This document shows, in pieces, positions 54,179 to 63,853 of a stretch of DNA of 64,000 bases. The stretch is from positions 62,001 through 126,000 of the forward strand of contig JACTNC010000034.1 of assembly GCA_014584295.1 (NCBI GenBank). The letters are read 5' to 3'. This DNA comes from Verrucomicrobiota bacterium (GTDB lineage: Bacteria; Verrucomicrobiota; Verrucomicrobiia; Opitutales; Opitutaceae). Position 1 is the first letter of the stretch; every line of letters begins with the position of its first letter. Both the position numbers and the translations under genes were made by a program. The notes under the pieces are model-generated. The model was given only the letters and a program-made list of their open reading frames with translations, searched no databases and was not told the DNA's origin.

Positions 54179-55633
54179 TCACTTTTTCCGGCCTGCTCGA
54201 TTTGCCAGGCCTTCAAGGTAGGTGATCACGTCCGCGTTCTTGTACTCGCGGGCAATATCCAATGCGGTTACGCCTGGCTTAGAGCGAATCGTCGGATCAG
54301 TTCCTCGCTCAACAAACAGCTTCGCAAGCGTGGCGCTGCCACTGGCTGCGGCCTCATGCAACGGTGTTCCACCGAGTTCACTCAGGATGTTCGGATCCGT
54401 CGGTGCATCGAGAAGCAAACGGGCAATTTCGATCTGGTTCTTGGCAGCCGCATGATGCAGGGGTGTCCATCCTCTGCCATCGCGCACCGTTGGATCCGCA
54501 CCTGCCTTCAGGAGCGTCCGAACAGTTTCGACATCACCACGCTCAACCGCAAGGTGCAGTGGCGAGCGCCCGGAGGAGTCCGGAACCAAGGGACTCGCCC
54601 CGGCGCTTAACAGGAGCGCGACAATCTCAGGCTTGCGGCGCAGGATTGCCTGATGCAGCGGTTTCATTCTTGCGCCGACGGCACCCGTCACACGCTTGGG
54701 GTCCCACGCCAGGTGCCGCTTCACATCGTCGGCGTCTCCGCGTGCGATCGCCTCGTCCAGTGTTGCATAAACCGGTTCGCGAGGTGGAGCGGAAACAACA
54801 CCACCGGCCGGTACTTCAAGCCCACAGCACCAGACAAGCGCGTTCAGAACCAGGCGTCGGAAATCGTCATCGTACCAGTTGCGGTGAAAATGTCCGCCTG
54901 TAAAACCGAAACCGCGCGCGCCATGCTCAGTCGTAAAAGTCCAGGCAAGCAGTTGCGGTTCCTTCCGCTCGAGCGCAAGCCGCACGATGGGATTCCCGGA
55001 GCGTGGACCGTCCTGCCCCAGCGAACCCAAAGGGGGAACTGTACTCAACAGCGGCAGGGGAGCCGGCGGGCGATCTCGAACACGAAGATGATAATACCAC
55101 TCATCCTCCACGCTCAGCGCACCAACGCCGTGTGAAGCGACATTCGTTGCATCCGCCACGCCGTTCAATTTCCAGATGGGATTCACCGACCAGTCGACCT
55201 CGAAACATGCCCCTATCGCATCGAGCAGAAGCGTCCGGAGTTGCGGGTCGTCCTCCGGTGGCTCAAGCGCGAAATGCAGCACGGCAAGTGCCCTGCCCTT
55301 TTCCATTCGCGCACGCAGCCAGCCCCCTTTTCCTCGAGCAACATGCTTTGCCAATCCATCAGAATAGAGGACGATAAGGTCCGCCCGCTCGAGCGCATCG
55401 CTGTCGCCCGGCCATCCCAGCGAGACATCCGCGGCGACACTTAGTCCACTTGTATTCAGCGCACTCGCGAGAAGCCTGGAGCCCGCAGGGAATTCATGGG
55501 CGCCGGGCGCGTGGCTCTTCTCACCCGCGACAAAAAGGATTCGTTTGACGGCGACCTCGGCTCCGCGCAAAGGCGCGATCAGGATGAAGGCGCACGCCAA
55601 AAGAATGCGCCCGATCAGACGAACGCCTTTCAT
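54179..55633 (-). CDS. secreted ThuA-ankyrin fusion protein
   Basis: 484 aa from ATG 55633. Signal peptide (about 1-25, ending RGAE). Residues about 30-270 are ThuA/class I glutamine-amidotransferase-like: ILFVAGEKSHAPGAHEFPAG, ADLIVLYSDG, GFGFTGGHFHRNWYDDDFRRL. From about 285 to 475 come about five ankyrin repeats (TPLHHAAAKNQIEIARLLLD and similar). ThuA proteins are tied to trehalose and other sugar use; ankyrins mediate binding. Next to a Gfo/Idh/MocA gene (31 bases), the pairing also seen at 28854-33345. Confidence 0.82.
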   Translation of the reverse strand: MKGVRLIGRILLACAFILIAPLRGAEVAVKRILFVAGEKSHAPGAHEFPAGSRLLASALNTSGLSVAADVSLGWPGDSDALERADLIVLYSDGLAKHVARGKGGWLRARMEKGRALAVLHFALEPPEDDPQLRTLLLDAIGACFEVDWSVNPIWKLNGVADATNVASHGVGALSVEDEWYYHLRVRDRPPAPLPLLSTVPPLGSLGQDGPRSGNPIVRLALERKEPQLLAWTFTTEHGARGFGFTGGHFHRNWYDDDFRRLVLNALVWCCGLEVPAGGVVSAPPREPVYATLDEAIARGDADDVKRHLAWDPKRVTGAVGARMKPLHQAILRRKPEIVALLLSAGASPLVPDSSGRSPLHLAVERGDVETVRTLLKAGADPTVRDGRGWTPLHHAAAKNQIEIARLLLDAPTDPNILSELGGTPLHEAAASGSATLAKLFVERGTDPTIRSKPGVTALDIAREYKNADVITYLEGLANRAGRKK

Positions 55634-55664
55634 GGCGTTTAAGGAAATGTGATCCGCACCCACC

Positions 55665-56789
55665 TCAGCTGAGTGTGAACGCAGGGAGTCTCACGATCTT
55701 TCCACCCGCCAGCGCAGATTCGTGGGCGCAGAGGCCGACACACGTCCAATTGGCGGATTTTACGGCATTTGGATACGGATCACGGTCTTCAACGAGCGCG
55801 CTGATGAATTCGTGCGCCAGATGCGGATGCGATCCGCCATGCCCTGCGCCCTGCGTGAAGCTGAGGTGTGTTTTCTTGCCCAGATCGTACACGCCCTTGG
55901 TGGTGAATTTCCTGATTCCGGCCGGCAGGCGCCGGGCGTAGTCCGGGACCTTGATCTTCCTGGGAATCTTGTGTTCAGGCTTCTTCGCTGTGTGAAGCAC
56001 ATGCGGTTCGTGCTCGATCAGCGACCACTCAAAGGACTGCTTCGATCCGTAGACATCGATGCTTTCCCGATATTGTCTGGCAGTATCAAAGAGCGAGCGG
56101 ATGATCCGCGCAGTGAGATCGGTGTCCTTGAGCTTCACATGCGCGGTCTCCACCGCAAACGGTGACTGGTAATGCTTGATCAATTCGGCCCGGATGGTGC
56201 CAGATCCAAAACAGGAGACATACTCCGCCTGGGCATCGGTGAGTGCGAGCATCGGCCCCACACAATGCGTCGCATACCACATCGGTGGCAACCCCGGCCA
56301 GTAGTTTGGCCATCCGTCCATGTCCTGCTGGTGACTCGCTTGCAGGAACTGGATCTTTCCCAATTCCCCACGGTCGTACTTTTCCTTGATAAACAGAAAC
56401 TCCCGGGCGTAGACAACCGTCTCCATCATCATGTAGCGCAGGCCTGTCTTACGACACAGGTCCACGATCTTCCTGCAATCTGCAATCGAAGTCGCCATGG
56501 GCACGGTGCAGGCCACGTGCTTCCCCGCCTTCAAAGCCTTCAGAGCCTGTGAGGCATGGTCAGGAATCGGGGTGTTGATGTGAACCGCGTCAATCTCCGG
56601 ATCCTTCAGCAGCTCATCGTAGTCAGCATAGCCCTTGCTGATTCCGAAGGCCGCCTGGATCGCGGCGAGTTTCCGTGGATCCCGCTGGCACACGGCAACC
56701 AGGTTTGCCTGAGGATGGGCCTGATAGATGGGAATAAACTCCGCCCCGAAACCGAGGCCAACAATCGCGATATTGATTTTCTTGGGCAT
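55665..56789 (-). CDS. Gfo/Idh/MocA family protein lacking the canonical EKP motif
   Basis: 374 aa from ATG 56789; the longer frame to 56972 lacks similarity. NAD(P) site IAIVGLGFGAEFIPIYQ and the usual two-domain length. The conserved catalytic-cofactor motif normally GKHVxCEKP reads GKHVACTVPMATS, so both Glu and Lys are replaced. Cytoplasmic (no signal). Same strand as the ThuA-ankyrin gene, 31 bases upstream of it, so both may be in one operon. Either a divergent oxidoreductase or a non-catalytic relative. Confidence 0.84.
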   Translation of the reverse strand: MPKKINIAIVGLGFGAEFIPIYQAHPQANLVAVCQRDPRKLAAIQAAFGISKGYADYDELLKDPEIDAVHINTPIPDHASQALKALKAGKHVACTVPMATSIADCRKIVDLCRKTGLRYMMMETVVYAREFLFIKEKYDRGELGKIQFLQASHQQDMDGWPNYWPGLPPMWYATHCVGPMLALTDAQAEYVSCFGSGTIRAELIKHYQSPFAVETAHVKLKDTDLTARIIRSLFDTARQYRESIDVYGSKQSFEWSLIEHEPHVLHTAKKPEHKIPRKIKVPDYARRLPAGIRKFTTKGVYDLGKKTHLSFTQGAGHGGSHPHLAHEFISALVEDRDPYPNAVKSANWTCVGLCAHESALAGGKIVRLPAFTLS

Positions 56790-57038
56790 GGGAAAGGAAG
56801 GATAGAATTGCAAGTCTTGGCAGTCCGGGAGGGGAGCACCCCTAATCTCATCAACCGATAGCAATTCTGCCCGATTGGCAAGCAGCCGGATGGACGGGGG
56901 CTCGGCATTTGCTTGCCCTGCACCTTGGATTGACGCCCCGTCGGCAAATGCACAGCCTTCCTCCTGCTGCAATGCTCCCCATTGCCCAGTCTACTCAGGC
57001 CGCCCCACAGTAATTTCAAAGAGCTGAAAACCCTCGCC

Positions 57039-59267
57039 ATGACAACGCTCGCCACATCCCTCAATCGCCGCGATTTCCTCAAACTCTCAAGTTTTGCAGG
57101 CGGTGGCCTGATACTCGGCACGTACCTGGGTCTCACGGATGATACATTCGCCAGCAAACGCGATGTGGTCGCAAAGGCGGATTCCGTGGGAGGCGCATCC
57201 CTCAATGCGTTTGTGCGCATCGGAACCGACGGCGCCATCTTTATTGCTGCCCATTCCCCCGAGGGAGGCCAGGGAGTCCGAACATCCCTGCCCATGCTTG
57301 TGGCGGAGGAACTTGAGGTGGACTGGACGGACATCACCGTGGAACTTGTTCCACTGGACCCCATCTACGGGACTCAGGTTGCCGGCGGCAGCATGGCAAC
57401 TCCCAGAAACTACACTCCGCTCCGTCAGCTCGGAGCATCGGCGCGCATGATGCTTGTGCAGGCGGCGGCCCAGCGATGGGGCGTCGACAGCGGATCGTGC
57501 CATGCTGCCGGCGGCCGGGTTTTCCATTCGCCTTCAGGACGCAGCGCGAGTTACGGCGATCTTGCGGCGGACGCAGCAGGACTCCCGGTACCGGATCTGA
57601 AATTGGTTCGTCTCAAGGAGCCCAAGGACTTCAAGATCATCGGCCAGAGGATCAGCGGCGTCGACAATCCAGCCATTGTCACAGGCAAACCCCTTTTCGG
57701 TATTGATCAGGTGTTGCCCGGAATGCTTTATGCCGTTTACGAGAAATGTCCCGTCTTCGGCGGCAAGGTTGTCGACGGCAACCTCGCGGAAATCAAGTCG
57801 CTGCCTGGGGTGAAAGACGCTTTCATCATTGAGGGCACATCGAATCTGAACGGGCTCATGCCTGGTGTGGCCATCCTTGCAGATTCAACCTGGGCCGCCT
57901 TCAGCGCCCGGCGCAAACTGAAGGTCAAATGGAACGAAGGTCCCCATGCGAATGACAGTTGGGAATCATACCTTGCTACCGCCGGAAAACTTGCGGAAAC
58001 CCCAGGTGAGCAGCTTCTCCGTGACGACGGTGACGTAGCCAAGGCGCTCAACACCGCAGTGCGGACGATCGAAGCGCGCTACGAGTACCCCTTTGTATCC
58101 CACGCCAACTTCGAGCCCCAGAATTGCACCGCCCACTTCAAGGATGGCGTGATGGAACTTTGGGCGCCAACCCAGCGCCCCGCCGGTGGACAGGACCTGA
58201 TCAGTTCCGTACTCAATCTGCCCAAGGATCGGATCAAGGTGAACATTACCCGCATCGGCGGGGGATTCGGTCGACGGCTGAGCAGCGATTTTATGGTCGA
58301 GGCCGCAGCCATCGCCCATCGCGTGAGTGCACCGATCAAGCTTACCTGGTCGCGCGAGGACGACCTCCGGCATGATCACTATCGCCCCGGTGGAATACAC
58401 CACCTCAAGGGTGGCGTCGATGCACAGGGCAACATCATCGCGTGGCAGAATCATTTTGTCACATTCGGCAATGCGAAAGGCAAAGCCCCGGGCTCCGGAG
58501 GGGCGCTTTCGCCCGATGAATTTCCCGCCCGTTTCCTTCCGAACTATCGGGCGGAACAATCCATGATCGTCACGCATATTCCGATGGGACCCTGGCGCGC
58601 GCCGGGAAGTTGCGTGTTCTCATGGGTTATTCAGAGCTTCATCGATGAACTCGCCTCCGCCGCTGGTCGGGATCCACTCGAAGTACGCCTATCGCTGCTG
58701 AAGGATCGCGGCATGGTCACCACACCGGGTGAGCGCCCCAACGGTTACGATGCGGCGCGCATGTACGCCGTTGTCAAGATGGCGGCAGAAAAGGCCGGAT
58801 GGGGCAGGAAACTTCCACGCGGGCAGGGCCAGGGCATCGCCTTCCATTTCAGCCACCGCGGCTACTTTGCCAATGTTGCGGAGGTGAATGTCTCCAAGAG
58901 TGGAGTCCTCAAGGTGGAACGGGTCGTTGTGGTGGGGGATGTTGGATCTCAGATCGTCAATCCTAGCGGAGCCGAAAATCAGGTCGCGGGCTCTATTGTT
59001 GATGGATTAAGCGCCGCGGCGCTTCAGGAGATCTCCATCGCGCAAGGCCGTGTCCTGACTGGAAACTTCAACGATTATCACCTCCTGCGCATCGCCGACG
59101 CCCCTCATGTGGAGGTGCATTTCAATCTGACGGATAATCCGCCCACCGGTCTGGGCGAGCCCGCGCTGCCACCGCTGGCGCCTGCCGTGGCAAATGCCAT
59201 TTTTGCAGCGACCGGCAAACGGATTCGTACGCTCCCCTTCTCAAAGACCGACCTGAGCTGGTCTTGA
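57039..59267 (+). CDS. molybdopterin-binding large subunit, IorB-type xanthine dehydrogenase family
   Basis: 742 aa from ATG 57039. Tat signal (N9-RRDFLKLSSF, R10-R11). Contains GGGFGRRLSSDFMVEAAAIAH, the WSREDDLRHDHYRPGGIHHL cofactor segment, and the C-terminal GLGEPALPPLAPAVANAIFAA with the catalytic Glu of the isoquinoline 1-oxidoreductase beta group. Hydroxylates a heterocycle or aldehyde in the periplasm. The 2Fe-2S partner (IorA) and a cytochrome electron acceptor are not adjacent. Divergent from the Gfo/Idh/MocA gene. Confidence 0.87.
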   Translation: MTTLATSLNRRDFLKLSSFAGGGLILGTYLGLTDDTFASKRDVVAKADSVGGASLNAFVRIGTDGAIFIAAHSPEGGQGVRTSLPMLVAEELEVDWTDITVELVPLDPIYGTQVAGGSMATPRNYTPLRQLGASARMMLVQAAAQRWGVDSGSCHAAGGRVFHSPSGRSASYGDLAADAAGLPVPDLKLVRLKEPKDFKIIGQRISGVDNPAIVTGKPLFGIDQVLPGMLYAVYEKCPVFGGKVVDGNLAEIKSLPGVKDAFIIEGTSNLNGLMPGVAILADSTWAAFSARRKLKVKWNEGPHANDSWESYLATAGKLAETPGEQLLRDDGDVAKALNTAVRTIEARYEYPFVSHANFEPQNCTAHFKDGVMELWAPTQRPAGGQDLISSVLNLPKDRIKVNITRIGGGFGRRLSSDFMVEAAAIAHRVSAPIKLTWSREDDLRHDHYRPGGIHHLKGGVDAQGNIIAWQNHFVTFGNAKGKAPGSGGALSPDEFPARFLPNYRAEQSMIVTHIPMGPWRAPGSCVFSWVIQSFIDELASAAGRDPLEVRLSLLKDRGMVTTPGERPNGYDAARMYAVVKMAAEKAGWGRKLPRGQGQGIAFHFSHRGYFANVAEVNVSKSGVLKVERVVVVGDVGSQIVNPSGAENQVAGSIVDGLSAAALQEISIAQGRVLTGNFNDYHLLRIADAPHVEVHFNLTDNPPTGLGEPALPPLAPAVANAIFAATGKRIRTLPFSKTDLSWS

Positions 59268-59348
59268 TCTTCCCCAGGCATGCAAGCTGCCCGTTGCGGC
59301 GCGGCTTGTCCTAGTGTCACGAATTTCTCCCCAACAAACACACACAAC

Positions 59349-60074
59349 ATGTCCACATTCACGGCCGAAATGCTCGGCACAGCCCTGCTTGTCATACTCG
59401 GAGACGGCGCGGTCGCCAATGTACTCCTCGGAAAAACCAAAGGCAACAATTCTGGCTGGATCGTCATCACCACCGGCTGGGCGCTGGCGGTCACACTTGC
59501 CGTATACTCCGTCAACTCCATCAGCGGTGCACACATCAATCCGGCAGTCACCATCGGGCTTGCCGCAACCGGCAGGTTCGCGTGGAGCGCTGTGCCAGCC
59601 TATCTCGCTGCACAGATGATCGGTGCGTTCCTCGGTGCCGTGGTCGTCTGGCTTGCCTACCTCCCACACTGGCGCGCAACGACGGATCAGGGCAACAAGC
59701 TCGCCGTGTTCTCCACGGGCCCTGCGATTCGTTCCCCCCTGAGCAATCTCCTCTGTGAAATCATTGGTACTGCAGTCCTCGTCTGCGGCATGCTCGCGAT
59801 CCTGCGCCCGGAAAATCTCGTTCCCAATAGCGGCTTCGACAAGGGCTTCTCCCCGCTTCTCGTGGGACTGCTCGTGTGGGCCATCGGCATTTCCCTGGGC
59901 GGCCAGACCGGCTATGCAATCAATCCTGCACGCGACCTGGGCCCGCGGATTGCCCACGCTATCCTTCCCATTGCGGGAAAGGGGTCCAGCGATTGGGCGT
60001 ACGCCTGGATTCCGGTTGTCGGGCCGATCATCGGCGGCGTTCTGGGCGCGATGCTCTTTGGTTTCTGTTGGTAA
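59349..60074 (+). CDS. glpF: glycerol facilitator (aquaglyceroporin)
   Basis: 241 aa from ATG 59349. Six transmembrane segments with two NPA half-helices: GAHINPAVTIG and YAINPARDLGPR; the Asp after NPAR is characteristic of glycerol-conducting GlpF. Diffusion of glycerol across the inner membrane. The kinase gene follows 12 bases later, the usual glpFK pair. Confidence 0.92.
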   Translation: MSTFTAEMLGTALLVILGDGAVANVLLGKTKGNNSGWIVITTGWALAVTLAVYSVNSISGAHINPAVTIGLAATGRFAWSAVPAYLAAQMIGAFLGAVVVWLAYLPHWRATTDQGNKLAVFSTGPAIRSPLSNLLCEIIGTAVLVCGMLAILRPENLVPNSGFDKGFSPLLVGLLVWAIGISLGGQTGYAINPARDLGPRIAHAILPIAGKGSSDWAYAWIPVVGPIIGGVLGAMLFGFCW

Positions 60075-60086
60075 TCCTGCGTCATC

Positions 60087-61571
60087 ATGAAATTCATCCT
60101 CGCCCTCGATCAGGGCACGACGAGCTCTCGCGCAATCATTTTTGATCAGTCAGGAGGAATTGTCTCCGTCGCGCAGCGCGAATTCCGCCAGATTTTCCCG
60201 CGACCCGGCTGGGTTGAGCACGATGCCGCTGAGATCTGGGCCACTCAATCCGGAGTCGCAGCGGATGCCGTTGCCAAGGCAGGACTGTCCGCGACCGACA
60301 TTGCAGCCATCGGCATCACCAACCAGCGGGAAACCACCGTGGTCTGGGATCGCAAGACCGGGGTGCCTTTGTGCAACGCGATCGTCTGGCAGGATCGGCG
60401 CACTGCGGCGGTTTGCGATCGGCTGAAGAAATCCGGCAAGGCCGCATTGATAAGGCGCAAGACCGGGCTCGTGATCGATGCCTATTTCTCCGGCACAAAA
60501 CTGGCCTGGATTCTGAAGAATACTCCGGGTGCAATGGCACGCGCACGGGCCGGTGAGCTTGCGTTCGGTACGATTGATTCCTGGCTGGTCTGGAATCTCA
60601 CCGGCGGGAGAGTCCATGTGACCGACGTCTCAAATGCATCGCGCACCATGCTCTTCAACCTGAAGACCTGCACGTGGGATGATGAGCTGTTGAAACTCCT
60701 GGGAGTGCCGCGCGCCGTACTTCCGGAGGTCCGCGCATCAAGCGAGGTCTACGGCGAATGCTCCCTTTTGGGTGCCCCCATACCCATTGCCGGCATCGCG
60801 GGTGACCAGCAGGCTGCCCTCTTCGGCCAGGCCTGCACGCAGTCGGGCATGGTCAAGAACACCTACGGGACCGGCTGTTTCATGCTGATGAATACCGGTA
60901 CGAAACCCGTCGTTTCAAAGAAGAATCTGTTGACGACGATCGCGTGGCGCATCGGCGACAGGACGGAGTACGCACTCGAAGGCAGCATCTTCATCGCGGG
61001 CGCAGTCGTGCAATGGCTTCGGGACGGGCTCGGCCTCATCAAATCATCCGCAGAGGTCGAGGCGCTGGCCGCCCAGGTTCCCGACAATGGTGGCACTTAT
61101 CTTGTTCCCGCGTTTGCCGGCCTCGGTGCACCGCATTGGGACCAATACGCGCGCGGCCTGATTGCGGGACTCACCCGGGGAACAAATGCTGCACACATTG
61201 CCCGTGCTGCACTCGAGGGAATCGCCTACCAGGTGCACGATGTGCTCCATGCCATGCAATCTGACTCAGGCATTCGCCTGAAGGAACTGCGCGTCGACGG
61301 CGGTGCATGCGCCAACAATCTCCTGATGCAGTTCCAGGCGGATCTGCTCGGTGTTCCTGTCGTGCGCCCGCGCGTAGCGGAAACGACCGCGCTGGGTGCT
61401 GCCTACCTTGCCGGGCTTGCCGTCCGTTATTGGAAGAACACCTCAGAGATCGCCGCGCAATGGCAGGTCGATCGGCGTTTTGCACCGGGTATGAAGCCGT
61501 CCCAGCGCCGAACTTCCCTCGCCGGCTGGAACAAGGCCTTGGCGCGCGCCAAGCGCTGGGAAGATTCCTGA
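60087..61571 (+). CDS. glpK: glycerol kinase
   Basis: 494 aa. FGGY kinase with [17 protein letters not shown] at the start, [12 protein letters not shown], and C-terminal [19 protein letters not shown]. Traps glycerol as sn-glycerol-3-phosphate, substrate of GlpD encoded at 4609. No regulator is adjacent, unlike classical glp operons; the SorC regulator at 26 may act in trans (inference). Convergent with the polymerase gene, 20 bases apart. Confidence 0.95.
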   Translation: MKFILALDQGTTSSRAIIFDQSGGIVSVAQREFRQIFPRPGWVEHDAAEIWATQSGVAADAVAKAGLSATDIAAIGITNQRETTVVWDRKTGVPLCNAIVWQDRRTAAVCDRLKKSGKAALIRRKTGLVIDAYFSGTKLAWILKNTPGAMARARAGELAFGTIDSWLVWNLTGGRVHVTDVSNASRTMLFNLKTCTWDDELLKLLGVPRAVLPEVRASSEVYGECSLLGAPIPIAGIAGDQQAALFGQACTQSGMVKNTYGTGCFMLMNTGTKPVVSKKNLLTTIAWRIGDRTEYALEGSIFIAGAVVQWLRDGLGLIKSSAEVEALAAQVPDNGGTYLVPAFAGLGAPHWDQYARGLIAGLTRGTNAAHIARAALEGIAYQVHDVLHAMQSDSGIRLKELRVDGGACANNLLMQFQADLLGVPVVRPRVAETTALGAAYLAGLAVRYWKNTSEIAAQWQVDRRFAPGMKPSQRRTSLAGWNKALARAKRWEDS

Positions 61572-61591
61572 TCAACGATGATTCGATCAGG
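61567..61591. terminator. weak hairpin between convergent glpK and polB
   Basis: CCTGATC (61567-61573) and GATCAGG (61585-61591) form a 7-bp stem with an 11-base loop in the 20-base gap between stops. No strong U tract; possible bidirectional terminator. Confidence 0.3.
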
Positions 61592-63781
61592 CTATTCAAG
61601 CTTGAACTCCGTCTGCTCGCTCACCCTCTTTATGCCAAGGTAAGAGCCATAGCGATCGATCCAGTCATCCAACTTTTCAAGATAGTGTTCCGGATCGTAG
61701 GGACTTTGCACCGGATCAAAAAGCGAAACGGGGCGCGCACGCTGCCAGTCGCTACCTTCCCCCTTTTTCTTGATCGTGATGTAATAGGATACCCTGTCTC
61801 CTGCCTTTGGGCGTGACGCCATCATCAGCGCCGCCTCCGCGCTCGCTCTTCGAGGCTTTCCACCTCCTGCGACAAATTTCTCATAGGCATCCACGCCCAT
61901 ACTCAGGTTCTCCGTCCTCGCGAGTTGTTCAACCGGCAGACTGCGATCGGCAATCTGCCGCCGCAGCCGCTCAATGCTCTTGGTCGGCGCTTCGACCTCA
62001 AGCCCGAGCAGAAATTGAATCATCTGATCGGTGAGTGCCTTCAAATATGGCTCAATTCCGCGCGACCGCAGCGCGCTGCCCCGAAAAGTCACTGCGTCTC
62101 CATCACGCAGGGCATAGTTCTTCGCCTTGTAGCAGAACATCGCGTCAAAGCGCCCATCGAACTCCAACTCAATTCCTGGTGGGAGAATGGGCGCCACCAC
62201 CGCCAGCAGCGATTCGGGCTCGGCAAAATATCGCTTTGACGAAAGATAAATTCCGTCCGTATCCGCCTCGAGAATCACACAGTCATGCTTCTGAAATTCA
62301 CCAATCAACACTTGAAGCAATTCGCGTCCGCGTCGTGTCACCTCCGCCGCCAGATCACCGTCGCCAAATCGCGCACCTGAGAACCCCAAGTAGCCGTAGA
62401 AGGAATTGATGAGAACCTTGAAGCTGGACTGTCGTGCCTGAGCCTCCATCCGCTCTTCCGCGGTGGGTGCCGTGCGGGCGAGTTGCTTGAACTGCAGTCT
62501 GTAGGTCCGCAATTGCTTCAACAGGGGAATGAACACACCCAGCGTGTCTGCCTTGGGATTGCGTCCAATTCCCAGGAGAAGGCTCGGATAAAGGGAAGCC
62601 ACGTCGAAATGGAGCACATGATGAAAGACGCCTTCCTGAAAACTCCGTGTAAAGCCCCCTTCAAAGGGACGCACCTCCGGGGGGACGGGACAGGACTCGC
62701 GGGCGTGAAAATATTCCTCCAGAAAGAGCAGATCGATCTTTGTGGTCGTTCCCCGGAGCATCGCATCCTGAAACAGGATCGGAAAGGTCTTGGTCTGCTC
62801 GAAGTAGGTCGGCAGGAGACGATCGACGATGCCACGAGTCTCACGCAGGTCATCCGCAAGGTAATGCAGAAAACGTTCCCGTTCGTTGAGAAACGCATCC
62901 TGGATCATGTTTCCCGGAAGATAGGTTCGAGTGCCCTCTGCGGCTGCATTCGGAGATGTGATGCCTAGCGCAACCGCCACTTCCTTGAGCCCGAACGAGG
63001 TCAACTCCCTCGCAGCGATGTCATACAGGTGAACAAGCAGGAAGGAATCCACAATTGCGCGCCCAGGAATGTCGCATCGTGGAAAATCGATCCATCGCTC
63101 AGCCACCTTCAAACGAGCGCTGCGCCAGCCCGCGTCCTGGTTGAAGCGCCCCCACTTGCACGCGACTTTCAGTCGGCGGCAGCGGATACGCAGGTACTCA
63201 AGGTCAAACTTGAACAGATTGTGTCCTTCAATGGTATCGGGATCTTCCTCCGCCAGCACTTGGTTCAACTCTTCGAGCAGGGACCTCTCCCCTGCATTGG
63301 TCATCTCGGTAAGGACCAGGGTACGGTTCCTCGTGCCAAACTGGAGACCGATGGCGAGGATGCGGTCGCCAACCCGTGATGCATTGCTGAAGGTTCCGTT
63401 TTCGGAGCCGGTTTCGATGTCCATCTGACATCGTCGCAGTCCCGAAAATGGCAGATTCGAAAAGAGGCGCTGGCGGTTCTGCAGAAGAAACTGGGACTCG
63501 AGAGGTCTGAGGGAATCAACAAGCCCGCTGGCCGATTTTGCACGCGACAGCCACGCCTCGTACGCCTTGAGCGACTCTGCCTGCACAAGCACGGAATAGG
63601 GAGCAGTTCCGCGCAGCGATATCTGCTTAATGTCGGAGGAGTCCCCCTCGAGCATCTGCGAACCAGCCCACGCAAAGGGCTGGAACGTTGCGGTGCGCGT
63701 GATGCGTCGACCGTCTTCGGTGGCAAGTGACAGATGGGCGACGCCATTGCCATCAATCCAGAGGCCACAGAGCGTATCCAT
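61592..63781 (-). CDS. compact family-B DNA polymerase
   Basis: 729 aa from ATG 63781 (GTG at 63784 possible). Exonuclease motifs: MDIETGSENG (Exo I, about 120), NLFKFDLEYLRI (Exo II, about 190), YLADDLRET (Exo III, about 307). Polymerase: FDVASLYPSLLL (motif A, about 393), KVLINSFYGYLG (motif B, about 456), EADTDGIYL (motif C, about 507; DTDG rather than the usual DTDS), and KAKNYAL. All catalytic acids are present, so proofreading and synthesis are expected. Shorter than E. coli PolII (783 aa). Likely DNA repair or translesion; no SOS box is seen upstream. Follows a small membrane ORF by 72 bases. Confidence 0.88.
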   Translation of the reverse strand: MDTLCGLWIDGNGVAHLSLATEDGRRITRTATFQPFAWAGSQMLEGDSSDIKQISLRGTAPYSVLVQAESLKAYEAWLSRAKSASGLVDSLRPLESQFLLQNRQRLFSNLPFSGLRRCQMDIETGSENGTFSNASRVGDRILAIGLQFGTRNRTLVLTEMTNAGERSLLEELNQVLAEEDPDTIEGHNLFKFDLEYLRIRCRRLKVACKWGRFNQDAGWRSARLKVAERWIDFPRCDIPGRAIVDSFLLVHLYDIAARELTSFGLKEVAVALGITSPNAAAEGTRTYLPGNMIQDAFLNERERFLHYLADDLRETRGIVDRLLPTYFEQTKTFPILFQDAMLRGTTTKIDLLFLEEYFHARESCPVPPEVRPFEGGFTRSFQEGVFHHVLHFDVASLYPSLLLGIGRNPKADTLGVFIPLLKQLRTYRLQFKQLARTAPTAEERMEAQARQSSFKVLINSFYGYLGFSGARFGDGDLAAEVTRRGRELLQVLIGEFQKHDCVILEADTDGIYLSSKRYFAEPESLLAVVAPILPPGIELEFDGRFDAMFCYKAKNYALRDGDAVTFRGSALRSRGIEPYLKALTDQMIQFLLGLEVEAPTKSIERLRRQIADRSLPVEQLARTENLSMGVDAYEKFVAGGGKPRRASAEAALMMASRPKAGDRVSYYITIKKKGEGSDWQRARPVSLFDPVQSPYDPEHYLEKLDDWIDRYGSYLGIKRVSEQTEFKLE

Positions 63782-63853
63782 CACTACACCCTGCCTGATG
63801 GCGGAAGGAAATCAATCGCGCCAAAAGGCGCATGCCCGTCCGCCACCAATGGG

